Below are positions 1 through 7,349 of a stretch of DNA of 10,954 nucleotides, in pieces (position 1 is the stretch's first letter; each line of letters begins with the position of its first letter). A model generated the notes under the pieces. That model saw only the letters and a list, made by a program, of their open reading frames with translations, was not told the DNA's origin and ran no database searches. Origin of the DNA: Isohypsibius dastychi (lineage: Eukaryota; Tardigrada; Eutardigrada; Parachela; Isohypsibiidae); contig JAQIWT010001399.1 of assembly GCA_034696485.1 (NCBI GenBank), forward strand, positions 1 through 10,954, in the 5' to 3' direction. The translations under genes and the position numbers were made by a program.

Positions 1-529
1 GAAAGAGAGAGACAGGGCTTCGCTGACCAGTGCCCATAACAGGTTTCTATCGAATGGTAAGATTCATCACGCGACATCGGATCTCACATTCACATATTTC
101 GAAGTATAAGATACATGCACCATAGAATGCCTTCTTGATGGTTCTGGTTTTTTTAAACCACTCATTTGGTTCTTAAATTGGTGAGGAAAAGAAAAAGATC
201 ACATAACCAACTCAATCGGAGAAAATCAAGGTCCACAACGTGCTCAAACATTTCGATCAGTATTGAACCACCCCCCCCCCCTCTCTACCCGCTACCCCTC
301 AAAAGTATCGAGATGGGCCGTGGCTTGGCCGAGGTGAGCCGTCAGTTTGTGGGTGGACAGGATTGACAAAATGAATGGCCAAAGTACAACAGCCCTAGCT
401 CTAAGAAAAATCCATGTCCTCGGGATCACTCTCACAAATTCTAGGATAAAACTCAGGAAGAATCATCTTTGCAAAATTCTGGTATTTGAGTGATAACATG
501 GCCGGCAAAAGAACGTTTTGCAAACTTGA
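1..529. other. Anonymous sequence, no supported gene
   Basis: This stretch opens with a GA-rich run and contains an 11-base poly-C tract followed by CT-rich sequence. A 66-codon plus-strand frame at 166-366 exists, but it lacks an ATG at its start. It is lysine/arginine-rich and then proline-rich only because it reads through the poly-C tract. I see no promoter, splice pattern or recognisable domain here. Confidence 0.5.
271..281 (+). repeat. Poly-C homopolymer (11 C)
   Basis: Eleven consecutive C residues, followed by a CT-rich segment to about 300. Homopolymers of this length are prone to slippage, so the exact count may be unreliable in an assembly. Confidence 0.9.
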
Positions 530-844
530 TTATCTATCTCGGCTGAAGTGTCGACATATCCAACAGCAGATATGAAGAAAGATTTGAATTCCAAGGATAC
601 CGAAATAAAAAAGTACGTGACACTGACTGTGAACATTTCGCAAATAACTTCAGCTTGACGTTTACCAAGTGATTCGCGTTCGTTGCGACTAATTGAATGT
701 GACATCAAGTCAAAAATTGAAAATGAGATCCGGTACTTCTGCTCGGTTTCCCATGAGGACATATTCTGTTGCGGCCTGACTTCAATGCCATATGTCCTGG
801 ATCTGTTTGATCTGCATGTACCTACTGGACTGAATATGGGCTAA
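530..844 (+). pseudogene. Possible coding remnant with one in-frame TGA
   Basis: One plus-strand frame is open for 42 codons (530-655), meets a TGA at 656-658, then stays open for another 61 codons to a TAA at 842-844. The residue mix looks protein-like, with charged, helix-compatible segments such as MKKDLNSKDTEIKKYV upstream of the TGA and a Cys/Leu-rich tail (FCCGLTSMPYVLDLFDL) downstream. No family is recognised. The minus-strand frame over 463-762 is also open and starts with ATG (99 codons). Its FFIS-type composition is what the antisense of a Lys/Asp-rich coding frame would give. Frames of this length occur by chance in 11 kb, so this is a weak call. It could be a broken exon, or nothing. 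Confidence 0.18.
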
Positions 845-1196
845 ACTGATTTGAATTTCGAATAGCTTCCGTCGTTGCGCTGAATTGTATCTGTTTTAGT
901 TGTTCAACTTTCTTGTTCACAGGAATCAAGACACATCAACCTGAAAAGAAACAACAAACTTTTTCCCTAAAACCACCCACCAAATCCCACCCACCCATCC
1001 ACCCACGGCCCACTCATGACCCACCTTTTACATGGTGCCGCAAAACTGCATGTTGATGAAAGCAAGATCGATTCTGGTCTTGCAGTGGTTACCGAAGTAA
1101 GACCTATACTTACCTGTTATTGGCGATGAGAGCGTTATCTCCTCACGGAATTAAAGATACCAGTCACACCAATCATATGAATGCTCTCCGTGTTAG
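845..1196. other. Non-coding stretch with a C-rich block
   Basis: No gene is supported. A pyrimidine-rich tract ending in CAG at 921 resembles a splice acceptor, but the frame after it closes within 16 codons. The notable content is the C-rich block annotated separately at 976-1011. Confidence 0.5.
976..1011 (-). other. G-quadruplex motif on the minus strand
   Basis: The plus strand carries six CCC runs (976-978, 986-988, 990-992, 994-996, 1002-1004, 1009-1011). Read on the minus strand, the four runs between 986 and 1004 give G3-N5-G3-N1-G3-N1-G3. That meets the usual G3+N1-7 definition of an intramolecular quadruplex, and a fifth G3 run sits four bases away. Whether it folds or acts in vivo is unknown. 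It is also readable as a degenerate (CCCA)n simple repeat. Confidence 0.75.
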
Positions 1197-1997
1197 GAAG
1201 GTATTCGATTCACAATTTATATTCACTCAATTTTAATTTTCTTGGTGAAGCCGGCTGCGGAAAATACCCCCATCGACAAATGTGCGTTTTATTTATCAAG
1301 CGCCGGCACTCAGTATCCATTCAGGATCTTGAGTTAAAATCTTCGACTTATCTGAAAGTCTGGTCTTCGAAATGCTGTACACATGTCCTGGGTTTGACAA
1401 TGTGGTCGAATATGTGGAAGACTTCTGTCGTTTCACTGAGATTTCAGAAGAGACTCACGGGTAATTTTTTAAGTTGAATTATTATACATTCAATAATGAA
1501 CAAAACAATCATGAAAATTTTGTGTTTCAGAAAATATGGAAATCTTCGACGGGAACAGATGCTTGACCGAATGCGTACCGAGAAACTTCACTGGAGAAAC
1601 ATGGGCCAAAAAACATGTCATTTTGGTTAAAGTAACCGCTTTAAACATCACTACATTTGCACTGAAATTTTACAGATCAGCGAGTGCGGAACATGTCAAC
1701 TGCGGGGGAAAGAGGTTCTCAAAGTTCGAGACACTCTTCACCAAATTAAACTTGATAGACTTGTATCTCGCTGGACTTGATTTCGTCGAAAAACTAAACA
1801 AGACTGCCAGAGGGAACGCTGATATCATGACGAAGATATTCTATTAGACCAAGTCGATTGAGGCTGCAGCAGTTCTCAGAAACGACGTTTTGGCTGTTGC
1901 TTCTGCTCTATCTGAGCACATCTTCTGCCGCCCTCGAGCACCTCATCGAATTCTCACCAAATGCGCCCGAGAGTTTTTCAACGAAATCAGTCAGTAA
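1197..1997 (+). pseudogene. Possible decayed multi-exon coding region, family unknown
   Basis: Protein-like plus-strand segments follow one another in changing frames. The first is 1197-1334 (46 codons, contains NTPIDKCAFYLSSAG). The next is 1333-1460, which starts right after a TGA at 1330-1332 and contains GFDNVVEYVEDFCRF. This second segment splices in frame across a GTAA...TTTCAG intron (1461-1530) into 1531-1627, where it contains LRREQMLDRMRTEKLHWRN and then meets a TAA. Further pieces are 1676-1777 (CGTCQLRGKEVLKVRDTLHQ), and a frame through 1781-1997 that contains one TAG (1845-1847) and then AAAVLRNDVLAVASALSEH. Helical, charged composition and a few Cys/His residues are visible, but no domain is recognised. 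Two other overlapping frames are open for 98 (1181-1477) and 103 codons (1536-1847), so frame choice is subjective. This may be an old gene or transposon remnant, or a chance run. Confidence 0.22.
1461..1530 (+). other. Candidate 70-bp intron
   Basis: The sequence begins GTAATTTTTT and ends TGTGTTTCAG. It is AT-rich, as invertebrate introns are, and the TTTCAG acceptor is the form favoured in nematodes. Removing it joins a 42-codon frame ending CAC GG to one beginning A AAA TAT with no stop at the junction. RNA-seq split reads would settle it. Confidence 0.3.
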
Positions 1998-2403
1998 GGC
2001 CTGGAAAGTGATTCAGTTTCAAAGTTGTGGTTTTCCAGTTGCATGAAGTAATGTGCAAGATGTTGAAGGTCAAGCGGAATCTGGCGCGTCCCTGCATCAC
2101 GCGATGTAATGGTAGGGCGGAGAGGAACAAACATTCAAGAGTGGGCTCATTTTCAGCTCACTGTGTTGTTCCGTGCAGCCTGTTGATACAAAGCGAGCTC
2201 CGATAGGATTGACTGATATTTACACTTGAATGTAGCTACGATGCAGCTACAAGTTCTGCGGTCCAAGGAAACCGGTCATTCGCCTCTTGATATGATGATG
2301 ACCTATCCATTTCGACTGTCACCGGACGAGGAAGAAACCGAGGAAGAATAAGAGTCTATCAAAAGGCTGGAAGCGGGTGATGAGGGTTGAGAAAATGATA
2401 TAG

Positions 2404-2660
2404 AATCAGACTGTCGCTGTTGAAAAATACAATTCGGTTCGACTACCGCTGGAGAACGAGACGGTAAGAAATCTGGAACTAGAGAAGTTGCGCCAGAAAG
2501 AGTCATTTCATAACAGGCAGATTGGGAGAGGAGAACTTCTGACCGTGGCTAAGCGTGCCGTTTCTCTCAGTAAGTTACTATTCGTGACTTTAACAAAAAC
2601 AGATGTTGTTCATTCTTCTATTTGATAGACATACGTTTTGGGAAAACCCAAATCTATTAA
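2404..2660 (+). pseudogene. Possible short two-exon coding remnant
   Basis: After a TAG at 2401-2403 the frame stays open to 2569. It reads as a charged helical segment including ENETVRNLELEKLRQKES and GELLTVAKRAVSL. It then meets a strong GTAAGT donor at 2570. Removing 2570-2628 (59 bp, ending TTTGATAG) restores an AAC codon and continues nine codons to a TAA at 2658-2660, giving 65 residues in total. There is no ATG in the frame near its 5' end, so an upstream exon would be needed. Just upstream (2240-2349) a separate frame starts with ATG and ends in an acidic SPDEEETEEE tail. No family is recognised, and the call rests on splice signals plus composition. Confidence 0.22.
2570..2628 (+). 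other. Candidate 59-bp intron
   Basis: The donor GTAAGT matches the eukaryotic consensus exactly. The acceptor is preceded by a pyrimidine-rich stretch and ends TTTGATAG. The reading frame is preserved across the junction (see the entry at 2404-2660). Confidence 0.3.
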
Positions 2661-3313
2661 TTGTAGGTCAAAACGTTGTTTTCTTCGACCATTAACCCAG
2701 AAACAAATTTGGAGGGAAGCAGGGGAGGAGTTTGGTTGACCCAGTTGTTGTCGTCAAAGTCAAGCATACCGTGTATGTACCTAGTCAAGTGAAAAAAATC
2801 TGTCGAAAATAAGGATAGCAGAATTCCCGCAACGCAAGCTATAAACGACCAGGCCAAAACAAAAAAACCAAGTCGACCGGGAAGCCTGAACCAAATATCA
2901 TCTGGATTCTCTGAATAAAGGTCGACTCACGGACTTCTTTCCGTTGATGGGCTGGAAAAGTACCGAAGTATCACCCATTCGGGAAGAAAAGATTCCAGTT
3001 CAGTGTTCCCGCCGGATGCTTTTTACTGGTTGCAACATGTTCGTGCGACGGAACAAAGTGCCATCGAGTGTTTCGTCGCTCCTACGTTAAGCCGGACAAA
3101 TGCAATCTTGAGTGCTGGAATTGTGGAGTCGGTGCTCTCTCAGCAGAAAAACTGAAGATCGATTGGGCATATTTTCATTTTGAACTGTTGCAACTCAAGT
3201 TGATAGAGCATTTGTGTTAATTTCTGGTTCATGGTGTACGCAGAACAGTCAATTTGGCGAAATTTATTTGCGAAAACACTGACTGTTGATCCGACGAAAT
3301 ATTGTATCGCTTG
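2657..3313 (-). pseudogene. Long minus-strand frame with three internal stops
   Basis: A single minus-strand frame runs from just after a TAA at 3314-3316 to a TAA at 2657-2659, about 219 codons. It has only three internal stops: TGA at 3140-3142, TAA at 3023-3025 and TGA at 2927-2929. Random sequence of this composition would have about 12-13. The first segment holds an ATG followed by a Gln/Leu-rich stretch (MNQKLTQMLYQLELQQFK). The last segment (2660-2926) carries a strong hydrophobic, membrane-like run (FFVLAWSFIACVAGILLSLF) followed by an acidic/Asn-rich tail. A CTTTATTCAG acceptor-like site lies at 2911-2920, so the last part could be a separate exon starting at 2910. No family is recognised. 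It may be a decayed gene or transposon ORF. Given the number of possible windows, the low stop count is only mildly unexpected. Confidence 0.25.
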
Positions 3314-3639
3314 TTACTTTTAAACCAAAATGTTGATAAACATCCTGGTCCTCCAGTCCACTCACCAAAATTATTGAGGAGCAAATGTGTGTCGACTACT
3401 GGACGTAAGAACTCATAATGTTGATTCAGTGCAGCAATACCGCCTGATTCCCCCCTCCCCAGGATCTGCGATTGTGGCTACGGAAGCTGAAATTTGAAGC
3501 GCTTAGATGAGAATCAGTTCAACGTCCTACCCCTCACCCTCGACTCGAAAAGTACTGAATACAGACATACAGATGGGTCCAAGTTAATTGCAAATAATTA
3601 TTCAGCAGAACGGAATGACCCATCATTGGATCAGTCTAA
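3314..3639. other. Anonymous sequence, no supported gene
   Basis: Neither strand shows an open frame worth calling, and no repeats or promoter-like elements stand out. A short C-rich run (CCCCCCTCCCC) lies near 3450. Confidence 0.5.
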
Positions 3640-4030
3640 CTAGCTTTCAAATTTATTTTTGGCTTATTTGCCAAGAGCAGCCAGGGCAAAAATCCGACCC
3701 CATCTCTTGGATTACAATGGCTAATTGCATCTTGCACTCCCATTTCTGAACTGCATACAGTGCTGCAAACAAGCTTTGACAAAAATGTGCTGATGAATAT
3801 TGATGTCATGTCTGGTATTTTTCTAACATGAAAGTGAAAGGTTCTCACAAGGTTCTGAACAGGTAAATAAGGACAAAGGGCAATCTTGCCGGAAACATGC
3901 AATCTTGACGGGAAAGATGGTACTTCGACACCCGGACATCCGGAGAATCTTAGCGGTTACAGTCGGACCATCCGATAAGCGTAACAAAAAGCGGAGGTCG
4001 TTTGTAGCACGTAACAAGAGCCGTTGGTGA
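3640..4030 (+). pseudogene. Two adjoining protein-like frames, possible broken exon
   Basis: A 63-codon frame (3640-3828, stop 3829-3831) contains SLGLQWLIASCTPISELHTV. It abuts a second frame, shifted and overlapping at 3827, which runs 67 codons to a TGA at 4028-4030. The second is strongly basic, with PSDKRNKKRRSFVARNKSRW near its end, resembling a nuclear localisation signal. One single-base shift near 3827 would fuse them. The first ATG in the second frame is near 3916. The minus-strand ORFs over 3636-3902 and 3823-4050 are likely antisense shadows, or the reverse. No family is recognised, and chance cannot be excluded. Confidence 0.2.
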
Positions 4031-4211
4031 AGAAAGGATGTAAGAGTCACTTCCCAAACTCTTTTTTTAAACTGACACCAACTCGGGGACCTCTGATAAG
4101 GTTCTGAAAAAATGAATATGCTAGCTCTGTTTCAAATTATTGACGTTGCTGTGAGTGTTGGTGGATAGGGTTTTGAACAATAGCTGGCATGGTTACCTCA
4201 AATACGTTGTC

Positions 4212-4400
4212 ATGATAGTTGCGACCATTCTTTTTCTCGCTTCGTCTGGCGTGCCAAGTCCGATTACAGCAACTTGCTATAAATTTTCCTGTTTGCAAGT
4301 TTGGGCCGGCCTAAATCACGCAAGCCGGATTTGTAACGCATCGATCAAACATCAGCAAAACTTAGTTGATTCTTATCCGATCAAAAAGTATGCATGCTAG
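4212..4400 (+). CDS. Candidate small secreted Cys-containing peptide (left arm)
   Basis: This frame of 62 codons starts at the first in-frame ATG and lies within the left inverted-repeat arm. The N-terminus is a plausible signal peptide: MIVATILFLASSG is a hydrophobic core, followed by a small-residue cleavage region SPITA. The predicted mature part of about 42 residues has four cysteines, at positions 22, 27, 41 and 62 of the precursor. The same frame in the opposite arm also gives a signal-peptide-like start but stops where this copy has its third cysteine codon (TGT versus TGA). Differences between the arms are spread evenly over codon positions 1, 2 and 3 (8, 8 and 9 by hand count). That argues against purifying selection on this frame. 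Treat it as a candidate only; it may be non-coding repeat sequence. Confidence 0.25.
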   Translation: MIVATILFLASSGVPSPITATCYKFSCLQVWAGLNHASRICNASIKHQQNLVDSYPIKKYAC

Positions 4401-4448
4401 TCGAAACAGAAAGGGTTACCCACAAGCATGAAGATTGAGGTGTTGAAT
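4212..4448 (+). repeat. Inverted repeat, left arm (237 bp)
   Basis: The reverse complement of 5704-5940 aligns to this segment over 237 bp without a gap. By hand count there are about 41 mismatches, or roughly 83% identity. Long exact blocks include TCTGGCGTGCCAAGTCC, TTTGCAAGTT and GGTTACCCACAAG. Identity is higher in the inner half (about 86%) than the outer half (about 80%). The arms face each other across a 1255-bp core holding the secreted peptide gene at 5364. I found no clear target-site duplication and no obvious extension of similarity beyond the arms. Confidence 0.9.
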
Positions 4449-5275
4449 ATGAGTAAAACATATATTGAATATAAGGAGTCACCGATTCAAGTTTCCTGGA
4501 ATTGAATCAAAAAAAATCTGAGATATGGTTGATTTCGAGTAAACACCGGTCATTTTAGACGGATGAAAGAAGAAATCGGGCCGCGAAAAGTGGATTTCGA
4601 GAGTTCGCAACACCGAAACAACTTTCGTCGAAATTGCGTGACACTCGATTTCTGAATTCCGAATTTCGAGTTAAAGCAATAGCCCTGGTTTATGTCAGAA
4701 TTGTACTTTTCGCGGACGACGTTTCACAGAGGAATGTCAACCAATCCAGAGATGATAGATAGTGTCTCATTCTATGGAACGAATACACTCGCCACATCGG
4801 GTGCTTCAAGGTATAAGTTCAGAAATATTCCACAGCCACAACCACAGTGAGATATATCTGCTCGGTGACTGCATGGTTGACTTCAGCATGCTGTGATCGT
4901 CACACATTTTGACTTATACTTGTATCATCAGCTGCAAAAATTTCGTTACTAACTATGATTCTGAATATATGGATGCAAGCTTCAAATTACTCACCAAACG
5001 TGCAGTCATCCACTGTATTGAGCGATTCAATCAGGGATTAGTCACGGCACGAAGATTTGAAGACCAGAAAACTAGCTTTAAGGCACGCGGAGACCGGTGA
5101 TAATTTCGAATGTCGGAATGCGGAAAGTAAAACCGTCGAAAATGTTGAAAGAGCGATGCCACAAATGGAGGGGAAAACGTAAGACATTTCGACTTGATCG
5201 ACAACCACCAGGACCAAAAGACACCATGGGATCGCTAGCACATGGCTTGCCATTCGCCCGAGGGTCAAGTCTAGG
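4449..5275. other. Left part of the inverted-repeat core, no firm gene
   Basis: The 4500-4690 part is rich in TTTCGA/TCGAAA words, as is the foldback near 7078-7250. Weak coding-like frames lie at 4909-5100, at 5042-5182 (46 codons, contains RHAETGDNFECRNAESKTV and ends at a GTAAGA donor-like site at 5179), and at 5097-5282 (61 codons, very basic). They overlap in different frames, so at most one could be real. None is recognised. Confidence 0.35.
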
Positions 5276-5282
5276 TATTTAA
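5276..5282 (+). promoter_or_regulatory. TATA-like box upstream of the secreted peptide gene
   Basis: TATTTAA lies 82 bp upstream of the ATG at 5364. Initiation 25-30 bp downstream would give a 5' leader of roughly 50-60 nt, plausible for a compact gene. This is a motif match only. Confidence 0.3.
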
Positions 5283-5363
5283 TCGCATGCAGTCAAGGTG
5301 TTGTACCAGATAAATTTCGTCTAAGAAAGCTGTCCACATATAGAAGCTCTTCCGTTTTTAAAA

Positions 5364-5621
5364 ATGAACGCTCTACATGCCCTTTTTTTCATCGTTTTTT
5401 GTTTCTTTGGTGCCACGAATATAGCTGTATCAGGTAAGCTCTTACTGTCACTGTTATTCGATGCTTATGACAGAAACTCATTTGCAGCTGTCGCTGTGAA
5501 AGGATATGATCTGCTCCGACTTCGACGAGAATTGCCAAGACACGGATGCCGTCATGATTCTGACTGCGCTACCAGCTTGCGTTTTTGCAGTGATTGGGGT
5601 TGGTGCCAAGACCGTCAATAA
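5364..5621 (+). CDS. Small secreted cysteine-rich peptide precursor, two exons
   Basis: The ATG sits in an A-rich context (TAAAAATGAAC). The precursor begins with a classic signal peptide: a hydrophobic core (ALFFIVFCFFGATNIAVS) and a small-residue cleavage region. A GTAAGC...TTTGCAG intron of 54 bp (5434-5487) follows at phase 1. Exons 5364-5433 and 5488-5621 give a 67-residue precursor; retention keeps the frame and gives 85 residues. The mature part has a basic stretch (RLRRELPR) that could be a dibasic processing site. A C-terminal block follows with four cysteines spaced C-x5-C-x6-C-x5-C, including HDSDC and DWGWC. DxDC-type Cys motifs are widespread in secreted invertebrate proteins and peptides. 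Four cysteines suggest two disulfides, and an effector, toxin-like or signalling peptide is possible but unproven. The AATAAA signal overlaps the stop. The gene lies inside the 4212-5940 inverted repeats. No specific family is recognised. Confidence 0.6.
   Translation: MNALHALFFIVFCFFGATNIAVSGKLLLSLLFDAYDRNSFAAVAVKGYDLLRLRRELPRHGCRHDSDCATSLRFCSDWGWCQDRQ
5434..5487 (+). other. 54-bp in-frame intron of the secreted peptide gene
   Basis: The donor is CAG|GTAAGC and the acceptor is TCATTTGCAG|C. Removal changes the codon at the junction to GCT (Ala) and separates the signal-peptide exon from the mature-peptide exon. This is the common layout of small secreted peptide genes. The length is a multiple of three with no stop, so unspliced transcripts remain translatable. 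Confidence 0.6.
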
Positions 5622-5622
5622 A
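5617..5622 (+). terminator. AATAAA polyadenylation signal overlapping the stop codon
   Basis: The stop TAA (5619-5621) is embedded in AATAAA (5617-5622), within CAATAAAAGC. Cleavage 10-30 nt downstream would leave a 3' UTR of roughly 10-30 nt. No other AATAAA follows closely. Confidence 0.45.
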
Positions 5623-5703
5623 AGCAGGACGGAAATTTAAAAATGCATCATCCTTATTCTGCAATAGTGCAATCCATTTTTTTTCGCGTTCCATCATTTT
5701 AGC

Positions 5704-5940
5704 GTTCAATACCTCAATTTTCATCCTTGTGGGTAACCATTTCTGTTTGGACTAGCATACATGCTTTTCGATCGGATATGAATCAACTCAGTTTTCCTAG
5801 TGTCTGATCGGTGCGTTTCAAATCCGGCTTGCTCGATTTACGCCGGCCACAACTTGCAAACAAAAACACTTACAGCAACTTGCTGAAACTGGACTTGGCA
5901 CGCCAGAGTTAGCAAGAAAAACAATGACCGCCACCATCAC
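5704..5940 (-). repeat. Inverted repeat, right arm (237 bp)
   Basis: Read on the minus strand, this aligns gap-free to 4212-4448 at about 83% identity. The absence of any indel over 237 bp despite about 17% substitution is unusual for neutral non-coding repeats. It may reflect chance, selection on length, or occasional gene conversion between the arms. Confidence 0.9.
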
Positions 5941-5946
5941 GTCCAT
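5818..5946 (-). CDS. Candidate signal-peptide-like ORF (right arm)
   Basis: Reading the minus strand from an ATG at 5946, the 42-codon frame starts MDVMVAVIVFLANSG, a hydrophobic signal-peptide-like segment ending in SPVSA. It then runs into a Cys cluster (SCCKCFC) and ends at a TGA where the left arm has TGT. Within the Cys cluster is an exact GTAAGT, absent from the left arm (ATAAAT there). The frame could therefore be a signal exon followed by an intron, as in the gene at 5364, but no matching downstream exon is clear. It is either a truncated paralogue or non-coding repeat. Confidence 0.2.
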   Translation of the reverse strand: MDVMVAVIVFLANSGVPSPVSASCCKCFCLQVVAGVNRASRI

Positions 5947-7077
5947 AAAAACGCATTCGATTCGAGTCAATACATGATGCTGATTAGGACAGAACCATAT
6001 CCAGAGGAATGATATAGTGGAGCTTCGCAAATGAGGAAGATAATAGAACGATGTTAAAACTTTTGTTCAAACGGTCAGTAATTATCCCACAGAAACGGAA
6101 GTATCTGTAGGTCACTATCAATGGCAAGAACGCATGTCGATCCATTCTAGCAGATACCGTGGATATGATATGACATGGAAGCACAGTTAACAGCAGGAAC
6201 ACGAGTGACTGTACTCTCACTAATACAGAGATCTTGATGGAACATTGAAACCCAGTCAACAGCGACAAAACCGATCACACAATGCTTAAACACACTGATT
6301 GTCCAGTGAAACACTGAACACTGTCAACAGTCAGAACAACAGTCAAGACAATCGCATACGAAGAAAGATGCCTAAAAAGACTGCAAACGCGAAGGTTACC
6401 GCAGCGGCAACTGTCAATACAGCTTCCCCAGTTCGAGGTGCATGTGCGAATGAACCAGCGCTATTGAGTAAATGTGGTTTTGTAACCAGCCGACAACAAA
6501 TCGTCGTTTTCTGAATTATATCGTAGTTCAAATCTCGCGACCGAAATATCAGAGTCATTTATCTTAGTACGCAGAATTTATGAAGGTTCATGAATGAAAG
6601 AAATCGCAGTTTAGATCTCTGTCGTTAATCAATTTGTAGGGGCTTCCTATACGGTGACTTCGTGTCAACTTCACGAGTTGGTCAAAGCAAATCTGACTGA
6701 ACTGCGGCTGAATTTGGAATTTAAATTGATTTTTATACCCGGAGACTAACGATTCTCGTACTTCACATAATTTTCCCCACAGAAACGTTCTCCCACCATA
6801 TGAAAGCGAGCAATTTTGAATCAAAATACTAATAGGAACGAACATCAGATTTCATAAACGAGAGAGATTTCACTTTGTGGACGAATATAATAAAAGCAGA
6901 ACAAATTAATTAAATATCTTTGGGTTTTGAAACACTCCAGTCGAGGATGGAGATTTTGATTCAGAGAGCCAAAAAAGTCAACTGTGATATAAGACTGCGA
7001 TGACAAAAAACTTGGTTAAACAACTTGCAAGTCCCAGGTCCGTTCCGCTCTATGGTTAATCATTAATAGATTGCGTC
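5947..7077. other. Mostly anonymous, weak ORFs only
   Basis: Candidate frames are 6368-6514 plus (ATG start, 48 codons, Lys/Ala-rich: MPKKTANAKVTAAATVN), 6343-6558 minus (71 codons, hydrophobic C-terminus, antisense to the previous one) and 6588-6845 minus (85 codons from an ATG, no recognised domain). A hydrophobic stretch in the minus frame at 5984-6268 (VQSLVFLLLTVLPCHIIS) lacks an upstream in-frame ATG. None has splice, promoter or polyadenylation support that I can see, and all are within the length expected by chance. Confidence 0.4.
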
Positions 7078-7173
7078 ATTTCGTTTCGAATTTCACCATT
7101 TCATTTCAAATTTCGCATTTCATTTCAAATTTCACGTTTCATTTCAAATTTCACGTTTCATTTCAAATTTCGA
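7078..7173 (+). repeat. 19-bp tandem minisatellite (about five units)
   Basis: The unit is RTTTCATTTCAAATTTCRM. Units lie at 7078-7097 (20 bp, diverged), 7098-7116, 7117-7135, 7136-7154 and 7155-7173. The last four differ at only a few positions. Each unit itself consists of TTTC-ended sub-repeats, suggesting growth from a shorter motif. Confidence 0.9.
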
Positions 7174-7185
7174 GTTTCGCACTGC

Positions 7186-7250
7186 ATTTCACGGGACCTT
7201 CCGTGAAATGAAATTTGCAGTCCTCGAAATCGAAATTTGAAATCACTCGA
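7186..7250. repeat. Foldback hairpin next to the minisatellite
   Basis: ATTTCACGG (7186-7194) pairs perfectly with CCGTGAAAT (7201-7209) across a 6-base loop, and the flanking C/G extends the stem to 10 bp. Downstream, CTCGAAAT and AAATTTGAAA words are the inverted form of the 19-bp repeat unit. The whole 7078-7250 block can therefore fold back on itself imperfectly. This is the architecture of a foldback or MITE-like element, but no terminal inverted repeat or target duplication was identified. Confidence 0.65.
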
Positions 7251-7349
7251 AATTGAAACGGGCAACCCTAGTGATAAAGGGCAGCCAGAGAGAATGTGGC
7301 ACTCTCTTCATTTGGTCTGACCGACTGCAGACTCATTCCCTCTTGGCCT

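Noticed and set aside
463-762. 99-codon minus-strand ORF
   Set aside because: It starts with ATG, but its Phe/Ser/Ile-rich composition fits antisense of the Lys/Asp-rich plus frame. No domain or splice support is seen, and its length is compatible with chance.
1181-1477. 98-codon plus-strand ORF
   Set aside because: It overlaps two other open frames with more natural composition that splice in frame at 1461, and it reads through the intron candidate.
656-3142. Non-standard genetic code (TGA read as an amino acid)
   Set aside because: TGA occurs in-frame in two candidate frames, but TAA and TAG also interrupt the others, and the best gene (5364) offers no test. Decay or chance is simpler.
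6521-6541. tRNA T-arm-like GTTCAAATC
   Set aside because: The flanking five bases do not pair as a T stem, and no anticodon or acceptor stem is found upstream.
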